Assembly (NCBI GenBank): GCA_031411655.1
Contig: JANOBM010000040.1
Location: forward strand, 62,001-126,000
Reading direction: 5' to 3'
DNA from: UBA6163 sp031411655
GTDB lineage: Bacteria; Planctomycetota; Planctomycetia; Pirellulales; Pirellulaceae
DNA: 64,000 nucleotides
The position numbers and the translations under genes were made by a program. Numbering within the stretch: the stretch's first letter is position 1; every line of letters starts with the position of its first letter. Of the stretch, positions 44,456-52,433 are shown in pieces. The notes under the pieces were generated by a model, which worked only from the letters and a program-made list of their open reading frames with translations, made no database searches and was not told the origin of the DNA.

Positions 44456-45649
44456 CTAGCTTAACGGTTTCTGCAGTTTATACCGAATCAGCACCGCGAT
44501 CGCGTTAAAGGAAAGCAAAACGATAAGTAACAAGATAATCCCGGCCGCTGCGATCCCGTGGAACTCGGGTTGGGGGCGACTTATCCAGTTGTACACCTGA
44601 AGCGGCATGACCGTGAAGTCATCCATCAGGTTTTGTGGGGCACGACTAATGTAAACGATTCCCGCAATGATCAAAATCGGAGCCGTTTCCCCAATCGCTC
44701 GGCTCATCGCCAAAATCGAACCGGTCATGATGCCCGGAATCGCCGCCGGCAATGTCACATTCCAAACTACCTGCCATGAGGTCGCGCCAAGCCCAAGAGC
44801 GCCGGCCCTCAGAGACGACGGAACCGCGCGCAATGATTCTTGCGAACTAATAATGATGACCGGAAGGATTACCAGCATAAGCGTGAGCGCGCCCGTCAGG
44901 ACTCCTCGACCAAGCGGCAACGAGAAATAATACCAAGTCTTTTTGGAGATCCGTCCTGCTTCGGCATCATTGAACAAAGTGAAGGCGAGTCGGTCATCGT
45001 TGGGAAGTGAGTCGCCGGGCTTGATAACAATTACTTGAACTGGACGGAGGTTTACGTCCAGCGACATCATCGACTCGGTGGGTCGCGTCATGGGTGAGTC
45101 TGCCGATTCAACGCTGACGAGGATCGCGCGTTCACCTTCGCTATAAAACTGATCGTAAAAGCGAACGCCGATTTCGACTCCATGTTTCCCGTTGTGAGAT
45201 TCGAAGAGGCCAAACATCGATACAAAAGCAGTTAAACCAAGAATGCCGTATACAACACTAGGCACGCCAGCCAGATTGGTAATGTTCAATTGGATGATGC
45301 TGTAGAGCATTCGCCCCCAACGGTTCCTTGGTTGATACTCTTCAAGCAGGATTGCTGTCGCGACACCAATGGGAAGGGTCATGATCGCACAGAGCAAGCA
45401 AACCCATACCGTCCCAAAAATCGCAGGGTAGATGCCTGCTTGATTGGGGTCTGGTTCGGGACTGCCGGTCAATAGTGTCCAGCTCAAATAGGGCATGCCC
45501 TGGGTTAATATCGAAGTCATCAGGGCAACAAGCGTGAGCACGGAAATGACTGCCACAGAGACGCATAGCCACTTAAAACGGTGGTCCAGCTTCATTCGAC
45601 TGGAGCCACTACGGACTTCGACGCCGTCCATCGGAGATTTTTCGCTCAT
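44456..45649 (-). CDS. pstA: Phosphate ABC transporter permease PstA
   Basis: A 397-residue membrane permease, longer than the usual roughly 300 residues. Helix 1 is near 26-48; the MetI-like domain has AIMTLPIGVATAILLEEY and the EAA loop ALGLGATSWQVVWNVTLPAAI. An insert of about 90 residues between helices (around 155-245, with a soluble extracytoplasmic look: FYDQFYSEGERAILVSVESA) is unusual for PstA and also seen in some planctomycete/deep-branching homologues as far as I recall. The start overlaps the pstC stop by four bases. Confidence 0.93.
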   Translation of the reverse strand: MSEKSPMDGVEVRSGSSRMKLDHRFKWLCVSVAVISVLTLVALMTSILTQGMPYLSWTLLTGSPEPDPNQAGIYPAIFGTVWVCLLCAIMTLPIGVATAILLEEYQPRNRWGRMLYSIIQLNITNLAGVPSVVYGILGLTAFVSMFGLFESHNGKHGVEIGVRFYDQFYSEGERAILVSVESADSPMTRPTESMMSLDVNLRPVQVIVIKPGDSLPNDDRLAFTLFNDAEAGRISKKTWYYFSLPLGRGVLTGALTLMLVILPVIIISSQESLRAVPSSLRAGALGLGATSWQVVWNVTLPAAIPGIMTGSILAMSRAIGETAPILIIAGIVYISRAPQNLMDDFTVMPLQVYNWISRPQPEFHGIAAAGIILLLIVLLSFNAIAVLIRYKLQKPLS

Positions 45650-46641
45650 TCGTATGTCTCTCGGAACCTGCGGCGAACAACATTTCCAACCAGAGTGAGG
45701 ACGAGCGTCATAAAGAACAGGGTGAATGCAACGGCATACATGGAAAAGTACTCCGTCCCGTAGTTTGATACGTCACCGCCAGCCATCTGCACCATGAATC
45801 CTGTCATGGTTTGAACCTGGTCACGCGGGTCAAAAGTAACTTGCGGCAAACTGCCTGCGGCCAAAGCGACGATCATCGTTTCACCCGCAGCCCTCGCGAT
45901 CGCAAGCAAAAACGCGCTAATGATGCCGCTTAATGCTGCTGGCAAAACCACTTTGACTGAGACATCGAATCTTGTGCCTCCGAGTCCGTAAGCACCATCA
46001 CGCAAGGTACGAGGCACTGCCTGCAATGCGTCCTCCGCCAGCGAACAAACCGTTGGCAGGCAAAGGATTCCTACGGCAATGCCGGCGCTTGCGGCGTTGT
46101 AAACGTCAAACCCTCCGTGGAACCATTGAAGGATCGGAGTGATCGTCATTAATGCAAAAAAACCGTAGACGACAGTTGGCAACCCCGCCAAGACTTCAAG
46201 AACTGGTTTCAGTATTTCGCGAGTTCGTTTCGGTGCGTACTCGCTCAGATAGATGGCCGTGATCAATCCAAGGGGCAAGGCGATAAGCATCGCGATCGCG
46301 GTAACAAGGAAGGTGCCGCTAATCAGCGCCCAGATCCCAAAGCTCTTTTCTCCACCGAGTAGTGGATTCCACTTTGTCGACGCCAAGAAGTTGGTAATCG
46401 TCACTTCATCCGCTTCGAAGAAGCGAACCGTTTCAGTCGTCAGCACAAAGACGATGGCAGCAGTCACAAGCAACGAAAACAAACCACAGAGGACTAACGC
46501 AACATAGATCCCAATCTCTCTCGCTCGCACCATCCGAAGGGTTCGTTGCTCGGACCGAATCAACTTGCCGACACGGTCGCGCAGATCTCGCAAACGAGAT
46601 TCTTCGGCCGATTCGATCGGAAAGATTGTCGGATTCATCAT
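45646..46641 (-). CDS. pstC: Phosphate ABC transporter permease PstC
   Basis: A 331-residue membrane permease forming the phosphate channel with PstA. Six helices and the EAA loop DGAYGLGGTRFDVSVKVVLPAA are present, with the conserved PIGLITAIYLSEYAP and KPVLEVLAGLPTVVYGFFAL segments. The N-terminus carries about 45 charged residues (RDLRDRVGKLIRSEQRTLRM) before helix 1, longer than usual. Its stop overlaps the pstA start. A hairpin in the preceding gap from pstS may set its lower expression. Confidence 0.95.
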   Translation of the reverse strand: MMNPTIFPIESAEESRLRDLRDRVGKLIRSEQRTLRMVRAREIGIYVALVLCGLFSLLVTAAIVFVLTTETVRFFEADEVTITNFLASTKWNPLLGGEKSFGIWALISGTFLVTAIAMLIALPLGLITAIYLSEYAPKRTREILKPVLEVLAGLPTVVYGFFALMTITPILQWFHGGFDVYNAASAGIAVGILCLPTVCSLAEDALQAVPRTLRDGAYGLGGTRFDVSVKVVLPAALSGIISAFLLAIARAAGETMIVALAAGSLPQVTFDPRDQVQTMTGFMVQMAGGDVSNYGTEYFSMYAVAFTLFFMTLVLTLVGNVVRRRFRETYE

Positions 46642-46705
46642 TCGGCTTTGAGGTGTAGTCGAACTGTCACGCTAACTGATTGAGTGAACCGCTGATCAAC
46701 CTACC

Positions 46706-46733
46706 GGGCGAGCGGCGTTCCCTAGGCTCGCCC
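46706..46733 (-). other. Intercistronic hairpin between pstS and pstC
   Basis: GGGCGAGC and GCTCGCCC form a perfect 8-bp stem with a 12-base loop in the 204-base gap. No U tract follows, so it is more likely an mRNA-stabilising or processing hairpin that would raise the level of the periplasmic binding protein above the permeases. A weaker hairpin (TTGCC/GGCAA) lies at about 46757-46775. Confidence 0.55.
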
Positions 46734-46845
46734 CGATTGTCCCTTTTCGATTTGACATTGCCAAGCTTCAAGGCAACAAATCGCTCCTGAACGGCCAGAG
46801 TCTCCATTAGGTGCGACGGATTCAAGCTCATGTAGGCGCCAAAGG

Positions 46846-47973
46846 TTATTTTGCCTCGGTCGCGGGCGGCAAGTTGTCCGCAGCGAAAACCTTTGTAACA
46901 GGACCCTGGCGTTTTTCACCATCCGCCGTAACGTAGTGGGTTCCTACTTTACGCGATTTGAAGTTTGCTGCGCCGAGATCCACGACCGCTTGAGGAAGCG
47001 GAACATAGCCTACCTGAGTTGCCAACGAGGACGCGTTCGTGAGAAAGAAGGAGACGAAACGCTTGATTTCGGGCCGAGACGCTGCGGCATTTGTCACGTA
47101 AATAAAAAGTGGGCGGCTAAACGGCGCGTATTCACCGCTTTCGACGGCTTCTCGCGTTGGTGACACCGCCTTGCTCGTTTCAGGGTTGATAACGGGGACG
47201 GACTTCACCTTGTCCTTGTTCTCTTCATAGTAGGCAACACCGAAAAATGCGATCGAGTCTGGCGAACCCGCCACACCCGTTACCAAGACGTTGTCGTCTT
47301 CGCTGGTGCTCATGTCAGAACGCAGTGAGCCCGTTTTGCCTGCGACAACTTCTTTGAAGTAGTCAAACGTGCCAGAATCCGTTCCGGGAGAGAAGACTTT
47401 GACCGGTTTCTTAGGCCAGCCTGCTCGCACTTCGTCCCACGTCGTGGCAGGAGAATCGGCCAAGTAAATCTTCTTGATCTCGTCGACCGTGAGGTGATCG
47501 ACCCAGTCGTTCGTGGGGTGAACGACGATCGTCAGCCCGTCGTATGCGATCGGTAGTTCGATGAATGAGACTTTGTTCTCTGCGGCAGCAGCAGCTTCCG
47601 CAGCGTCGATCGGACGAGAAGCATTGGAAATATCGATCTCGCCTTTCACGAATCGCTTGAAACCGCCACCGGTACCGGACACGCCAACATTAACGCTGAC
47701 GTTCGGATAAAGCTTTTGGAATTGGCTCGCTGCCGCTTCAGTGATGGGGAAAACGGTACTGCTACCGTCGGCGGTGATTTTACCTTGAAGTTCGCTGTTG
47801 CCCTGCTCAGTAGAATCGCCAGCGGTCGCCGGAGCGTCGCCAGTTGGCACGGTCGCGTCGGTCGAAGCGGTTGAATTTTTGGTGGAGCTGGGCTCTGGTG
47901 CCTTTGGTGCGCAACCAGGGAGAATCAACGTTAGGCAGGCACCGGCCGCAAAGGTCAGGTAAGAAATACGCAT
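46846..47973 (-). CDS. pstS: Phosphate-binding lipoprotein PstS
   Basis: A 375-residue periplasmic phosphate-binding protein. A lipoprotein signal (YLTFAAGACLTLILPGC) ends in a lipobox Cys at about residue 21, followed by a Ser/Thr/Asp linker. The binding domain starts at ITADGSSTVFPITEAAASQF with the phosphate-loop SGTGGGFKRFVKGEIDISNA, then SPGTDSGTFDYFKEVV, all typical of the PstS branch found in cyanobacteria and planctomycetes. First gene of the pst operon; a Pho-box-like repeat lies 112 bases upstream. Confidence 0.95.
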   Translation of the reverse strand: MRISYLTFAAGACLTLILPGCAPKAPEPSSTKNSTASTDATVPTGDAPATAGDSTEQGNSELQGKITADGSSTVFPITEAAASQFQKLYPNVSVNVGVSGTGGGFKRFVKGEIDISNASRPIDAAEAAAAAENKVSFIELPIAYDGLTIVVHPTNDWVDHLTVDEIKKIYLADSPATTWDEVRAGWPKKPVKVFSPGTDSGTFDYFKEVVAGKTGSLRSDMSTSEDDNVLVTGVAGSPDSIAFFGVAYYEENKDKVKSVPVINPETSKAVSPTREAVESGEYAPFSRPLFIYVTNAAASRPEIKRFVSFFLTNASSLATQVGYVPLPQAVVDLGAANFKSRKVGTHYVTADGEKRQGPVTKVFAADNLPPATEAK

Positions 47974-48084
47974 TTTCGAGGCATCTTGCGAGGTTGAAAG
48001 TCGATAACGTGGACGACCAGCCGTCCACGAATCGATAACCTAACAGAGCTTTCCTATTTCCACAGCCAACGAACCCTACCGGTT

Positions 48085-48106
48085 ATCGTTAAGATTTGGC
48101 GAAGAT
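48085..48106 (-). promoter_or_regulatory. Pho-box-like direct repeat before pstS
   Basis: Minus strand: ATCTTCGCCAA-ATCTTAACGAT, two 11-base units sharing ATCTT and a spaced CxA/A pattern. The period equals that of the repeat before phoU and the sharing of CTTAACG strengthens both. Likely target of the phosphate response regulator. Confidence 0.45.
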
Positions 48107-48159
48107 TTTCCTCTGCGGCAAGTGAACCAAGTCGGCCAGACGTCACCAATCGCCGCCGT

Positions 48160-49434
48160 TTAGCCAGCGGAAATGCTTGCTGAATCACGACTTAGGCACT
48201 TTGCGATCTGCCGCACTGCCTGCCGTAATCGCTGCTCATTCTCCACCAATGCGAGTCGAAGGTAGCCCTCGCCGGCCGGACCGAAACCACTGCCTGGGCT
48301 GACCGCAACATCGCCCTCTTCAAGTAGTTTCATGGCGAAGTCCATCGTGCTCATCGAACTTCGCCATGGCTCAGGCACCTGAGTCCAAACGAACATTCCA
48401 GCCCGAGGAGGAGTGACATTCCAACCAAGCCGGCGTAGCCCGCTGACCAACGCGTCGCGTCTACCAGCATAAATGAGCGATTGCGCTTGCACGGCCGCCT
48501 CGGTTTCCCGCATCGCCACGATTGCGGCGATTTGGATCGCTTGGAACATTCCATAATCGTAATAACCTTTGACCGTCCCGAGCCCACGAATCATATCTGC
48601 GTTACCAGCGCAGAACCCAACTCGCCAACCCGCCATGTTGTAGCCTTTACTCATCGTCGTGAACTCAACGCCCACGTCTTTTGCGCCTCGGGCCGACAAA
48701 AAGCTGGGGGGCTGGTAGCCGTCGAATGCGACATCGGCGTAGGCGAAATCGTGGATGACCATCAATCCGTACCGTTTTGCCAACCGTACGACTTCTACAA
48801 AAAAGCCGGGTTCGATCGTCGCGGAGGACGGATTGTGGGGATAGTTGACGATCAATAACTTGGGGCGGGGCGTTAGGTTTTCGCAGGTATAAGCGACGTT
48901 TGCAAGAAACTTATCAGGATCCGCGACCTCAAGGGCGACCACGTTGCCGGACGCAAGGATCACGCCATACATGTGAATCGGGAAATACGGCGACGGGATA
49001 ATTGCGGTATCGCCCGGCCCCATCAAAGCCAGACACATGTGCGAAAAGCCTTCTTTGCTCCCCAAGCATGAGATCACTTCAGTCTCTGGATCAAGCCGCA
49101 CCCCATATTTTCGCTGATACTTCGCCGCAACTTCCTTGCGAAGATTCAGAATGCCGTTTGACTTGCTGTATCCGTGGTTCCCCTCGTCCAAGGCGGCAGC
49201 GATCAATTTTTGAACCACGACATCCTGCGGTGGATCCGACGGGTTTCCCATGCCCAAGTCGATGACGTCACTGCCGGCGCGACGCTTTTGATAAAGCGCG
49301 TTGTTGATCCGGCCAAACATGTAGGGTGGCAGCCGCGATACGCGATCCGCGAAGCGAACCTCAAATGGCTCCGGCGTTGGGTCTTCGATCGGAGCATCGA
49401 TAGCGGGACCGTCGAGGTTGAATTGTTCGCTCAT
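48160..49434 (-). CDS. Class I/II PLP aminotransferase, AlaC-like
   Basis: A 424-residue fold-type I aminotransferase of the group that includes AlaC (glutamate-pyruvate) and related methionine or LL-diaminopimelate aminotransferases. It has VIDLGMGNPSDPPQDVVVQK, the Asn of NYPHNPSSATIE, the Asp/Tyr segment VIHDFAYADVAFDGYQPPS, the PLP lysine in TTMSKGYNMAGWRVGF and the substrate Arg near GEGYLRLALVENEQRL. About 30 extra N-terminal residues (Pro/Asp/Glu-rich) precede the common domain. Preferred substrate is uncertain; alanine synthesis is the best guess. Confidence 0.85.
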   Translation of the reverse strand: MSEQFNLDGPAIDAPIEDPTPEPFEVRFADRVSRLPPYMFGRINNALYQKRRAGSDVIDLGMGNPSDPPQDVVVQKLIAAALDEGNHGYSKSNGILNLRKEVAAKYQRKYGVRLDPETEVISCLGSKEGFSHMCLALMGPGDTAIIPSPYFPIHMYGVILASGNVVALEVADPDKFLANVAYTCENLTPRPKLLIVNYPHNPSSATIEPGFFVEVVRLAKRYGLMVIHDFAYADVAFDGYQPPSFLSARGAKDVGVEFTTMSKGYNMAGWRVGFCAGNADMIRGLGTVKGYYDYGMFQAIQIAAIVAMRETEAAVQAQSLIYAGRRDALVSGLRRLGWNVTPPRAGMFVWTQVPEPWRSSMSTMDFAMKLLEEGDVAVSPGSGFGPAGEGYLRLALVENEQRLRQAVRQIAKCLSRDSASISAG

Positions 49435-49699
49435 GGCGTTTCCGAGAACTGGGCTTCAAAGGTTTGCTGATGACAGAGTTACGTTAATTCTAGGGTCGAC
49501 CGGCAACGATGGGAACGACGTATCGACTATCCGCAACCCCGTTTCGGCCAGCCTCGATTTCGCAGATTTTGGCCGTGACTTCAAGGTAAATTTCGCGTTC
49601 CGCCGCTAATCCACCCTTAAACACAAGACTTTTTGCAAGCTAGACAACCATTTAGACGAAAAGTTCGCTGAGGAAGTCAGGCGCGACGCCACCCGAAAA
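49435..49699. other. Intergenic region, no gene seen
   Basis: These 265 bases separate the aminotransferase start from the stop of the ceramidase-like gene on the same strand. The promoter of the aminotransferase gene is expected here. No ORF, RNA gene or strong hairpin was noted. Confidence 0.4.
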
Positions 49700-50614
49700 T
49701 CAATTTTCGACCAGTCGGTGATCGGGGAATCGCTCGGACCGTTGGTGCGCATACAAGCAAGCCAATGCCACACCGGTGAGAATATGCCAACATGCGTGGC
49801 CCTGCATCCATGACTTTGGTGAAGTAAATCGCCCGTTGATGTCCAATTCTCGGCAGGCCACGGCACTCACCATCGTTAGGACACTGACGAATAACCACCG
49901 CTCGTCAAACCGAGTGGGTAATGTGATCCGGTCGAAGGTGATAAGCAGCGAGACAACGGCGATCAGAGAGCAAAGCACGGTGAACGACGACATTTGCCAT
50001 TTATAGACAAACAACAACCCGCTCGAGATCGCGACCGCGCCAACGAGAATCGGCCAAATAGGAAGTGGACGCCATCGGCCAGGAACACGCATCTCTATTT
50101 GGCGACCGACGCACAAGGCGATGATCGAAAGCAAGGGAGAGTACATCGACGCGACATCCAGTTGTTGACCAAATCGCGTCAAAGAAGCATGGAATAGACC
50201 ACTGGCCAACCCAAGATAGATACAGGCGACTCCGAACGTCAGGCTTAGAGCAGGGGTATTTTCAAGATACCCGGTGTTCGTATCGCGAGTCGTCCATCGA
50301 TCCTTCCATCCGAGCGCAACGCAGTACAGGCCGACCACGACGTAGGCAAGATTAGACCAAGTGTTAGCGCGAGTCCGAAAAAGGTCTTCGAAGAAGATCC
50401 GTTCGGTGTAGGAAGGTTTTCTCAGCCCACTGCTCTCCTGCCATCCTTGCCAGAGGTTTTTGCCTTTTCCAAAGCTCTCTGCTTCGACGAAGGCGATCAC
50501 GACTAGGCCAATGATGAGCCAGACGACAAAGTGAACTCCTAGTGCGATGCTAAGCGACTCAGTTCGATTCCGCATGAGACGTGATTCCGCTCCAGTCCCA
50601 TCCGAAAACACCAT
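49700..50614 (-). CDS. Ceramidase-like (CREST superfamily) membrane hydrolase
   Basis: A 304-residue seven-helix membrane protein resembling alkaline ceramidases and other CREST proteins. The signature residues line up: the NTWSNLAYVVVGLY segment after an acidic start (FFEDLFRTRA), Ser and His in GLASGLFHAS, Asp in QQLDVASM, and two His in GHACWHILTG. These form the predicted zinc site of this superfamily. Substrates in bacteria are unknown; an amide-linked lipid is a reasonable inference. Start 50614 has no good ribosome binding site; ATG 50575 is an alternative. Confidence 0.78.
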   Translation of the reverse strand: MVFSDGTGAESRLMRNRTESLSIALGVHFVVWLIIGLVVIAFVEAESFGKGKNLWQGWQESSGLRKPSYTERIFFEDLFRTRANTWSNLAYVVVGLYCVALGWKDRWTTRDTNTGYLENTPALSLTFGVACIYLGLASGLFHASLTRFGQQLDVASMYSPLLSIIALCVGRQIEMRVPGRWRPLPIWPILVGAVAISSGLLFVYKWQMSSFTVLCSLIAVVSLLITFDRITLPTRFDERWLFVSVLTMVSAVACRELDINGRFTSPKSWMQGHACWHILTGVALACLYAHQRSERFPDHRLVEN

Positions 50615-50681
50615 GATTTCTACAAACCACTATTTGTCCATTCGTTTCTCTCTGGCCGCCGGTCCCGAGCGTTGCGACGCA

Positions 50682-52067
50682 TTATGACAATGTCCAACCG
50701 TCTTTCGCCGGACGACTAAGGAAACGATTGGCTTCGGGGAGATTCGTGATTTCCATTTTGTTTACATCCCATTCGATGCGGCTCCCGGCGCGGTGTGCAA
50801 CGTTGCCTAAGTGATTGGTCTCCGTCAGCGGACCTGCGTAGCTGAATGGACTCGCTGTTGGCTCTCCGCTTCGACAACTCGCAAGCCACTGCTCGTGTTG
50901 ACCGGGCGAAGCGGGGATGAACGGTTCGGGCCGTTTGAAGTCAACAAACTGTTGCTCCGGGAGTAAAAGGTGTTGACCGTAATCCGAAATCAACATGCCT
51001 TTGTCGCCCTCGAATAGGACGCCGCTGGCCCATTTGGGGATACCACCGTGATGCCATATTTTCGGCTTATGGGTTCCCTGGTACCAAGTCAGTGAACAGG
51101 CCGGCAGCGAATCGCGAGCCGGAAACTCGTACTCGATGTGCATCGAAGCAGGGGCAATTTCTGCATGGGGGGGCTCGCCAAACGCCTCAACGGACGTGGG
51201 TGCTGTCAGTTGCAAAGCCCAATAAGGCAAATCGTTCCAGTGACTTCCCAAGTCGCTCATCGTGCCGTTACCAAAATCCCACCAACGATACCACTTGGGG
51301 CCTGGGAAATAGACCGGGTGATAGGCCCGTTCGATGGCGGGGCCCAACCAAAGGTCCCAATCAAGAAACTCTGGAGGCGGCACGGATTCGGAAGGTCGCT
51401 CGGTCACAAAGACGATATCACCATACTTCTCCGCTTCTTCTTTACTCTGCCGGCCCCAAGCACGATCCACCCATACGTGAGCCTTACGGACTGCACCAAT
51501 CGCTCCGCTTTGGATCAATTCGACAACGCGATGGTAATTGCTGCCTGCATGGATTTGAGTCCCCATCTGCGTCACGACACCAGCCTTAGCGGCTGCTTCG
51601 GTGATTGCCCGAGCTTCGGCGACATTGTGGGTCAGCGGCTTTTCGCAATAGACGTGTTTGCCAAGTCTTAACGCGGGCATGGTGGCAAACGCATGAGTGT
51701 GCTCAGTCGTACTGACAACGACCGCGTCGAACTCGTTCTCGAAATCATAAAGCTGCCGGAAGTCCCGCAGTTGCCTCGCTTGCGGATGAAGCTTCGCCGC
51801 GTTTTGAAGGTTCCGCAGGTCGACGTCGCACAGAGCCGCGACCTTGACATTCGCGTCCTGCGCGACGGTTGACAGATTCCCGAAACCTCTCCCGCCAACG
51901 CCAATGAAAGCGATTCGCAACGTACCCGTTTTCGTGTCTGCGTGGACCGCGCGAACGGATGCAAGATTGGAAGCTGCCATCGTGGTAGCAGCTGCACCGA
52001 TCAGAACACGCTTAGAAAACTGGCGACGGTTGATTGCGTTATTGCGGTTGGTTAGTTGAATGGGCAT
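50682..52067 (-). CDS. Tat-exported Gfo/Idh/MocA family oxidoreductase
   Basis: A 461-residue NAD(P)-dependent sugar oxidoreductase with a twin-arginine signal (NRRQFSKRVLIGAAATTMA), so it is exported folded. The Rossmann domain starts LRIAFIGVGGRGFGNLSTVA, and the EKPLTHNVAEA motif gives the catalytic Lys. The C-terminal beta-sheet domain holds WYRWWDFGNGTMSDLGSHWN, with the usual D and H of the family. Such secreted members are abundant in planctomycetes and may act on sugars or inositols by retained cofactor. Single-gene unit. Confidence 0.92.
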   Translation of the reverse strand: MPIQLTNRNNAINRRQFSKRVLIGAAATTMAASNLASVRAVHADTKTGTLRIAFIGVGGRGFGNLSTVAQDANVKVAALCDVDLRNLQNAAKLHPQARQLRDFRQLYDFENEFDAVVVSTTEHTHAFATMPALRLGKHVYCEKPLTHNVAEARAITEAAAKAGVVTQMGTQIHAGSNYHRVVELIQSGAIGAVRKAHVWVDRAWGRQSKEEAEKYGDIVFVTERPSESVPPPEFLDWDLWLGPAIERAYHPVYFPGPKWYRWWDFGNGTMSDLGSHWNDLPYWALQLTAPTSVEAFGEPPHAEIAPASMHIEYEFPARDSLPACSLTWYQGTHKPKIWHHGGIPKWASGVLFEGDKGMLISDYGQHLLLPEQQFVDFKRPEPFIPASPGQHEQWLASCRSGEPTASPFSYAGPLTETNHLGNVAHRAGSRIEWDVNKMEITNLPEANRFLSRPAKDGWTLS

Positions 52068-52374
52068 GGCCTAATTCCAGTGAGGTGGAGATGCGACTGG
52101 GAAAGGAGAAGTTGGGGACGGAGTTGGAGAATCGTGGGTAACGAAGTGGAGTGTTACGACAAAGGGTCGAAAAGGGATGCGGGCAGCAAGCACGCACAAA
52201 ACCATCGGCGAGCGGGATCAGGTGGGGAAATGGTCAGCACGAATCGGTGAATAGGCACGAATATAACTGGGCGGCAGGCCGATTGGTATCAGTTTCATGA
52301 TTGTGACCGGAAACGGAGGAAATCAGATTGTCCGAATTCTGGAACATTCGTCGGCAGGATGATCTTGAGACAAA
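52068..52374. other. Intergenic region between divergent genes
   Basis: No gene was seen. The first half is purine-rich on the plus strand (repeated GGAGA/GGGGA). It should hold promoters of the Tat oxidoreductase and the PpiC gene, but no clear -35/-10 pair was identified. Confidence 0.35.
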
Positions 52375-52431
52375 ATGAGAAAAAACGTTAAAGTCGCCGC
52401 GCAAAGGTTTTTTCGTCTCGACACTGGTTAA
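52375..52431 (+). CDS. Possible 18-codon upstream ORF
   Basis: ATG 52375 opens MRKNVKVAAQRFFRLDTG and stops at TAA 52429-52431, two bases before ATG 52434 of the PpiC gene (TAAGGATG). The tight stop/start spacing suggests re-initiation or coupling and explains why the downstream ATG lacks a well-spaced Shine-Dalgarno. The ORF's own ribosome binding site is weak, so chance is possible. Confidence 0.3.
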   Translation: MRKNVKVAAQRFFRLDTG

Positions 52432-52433
52432 GG

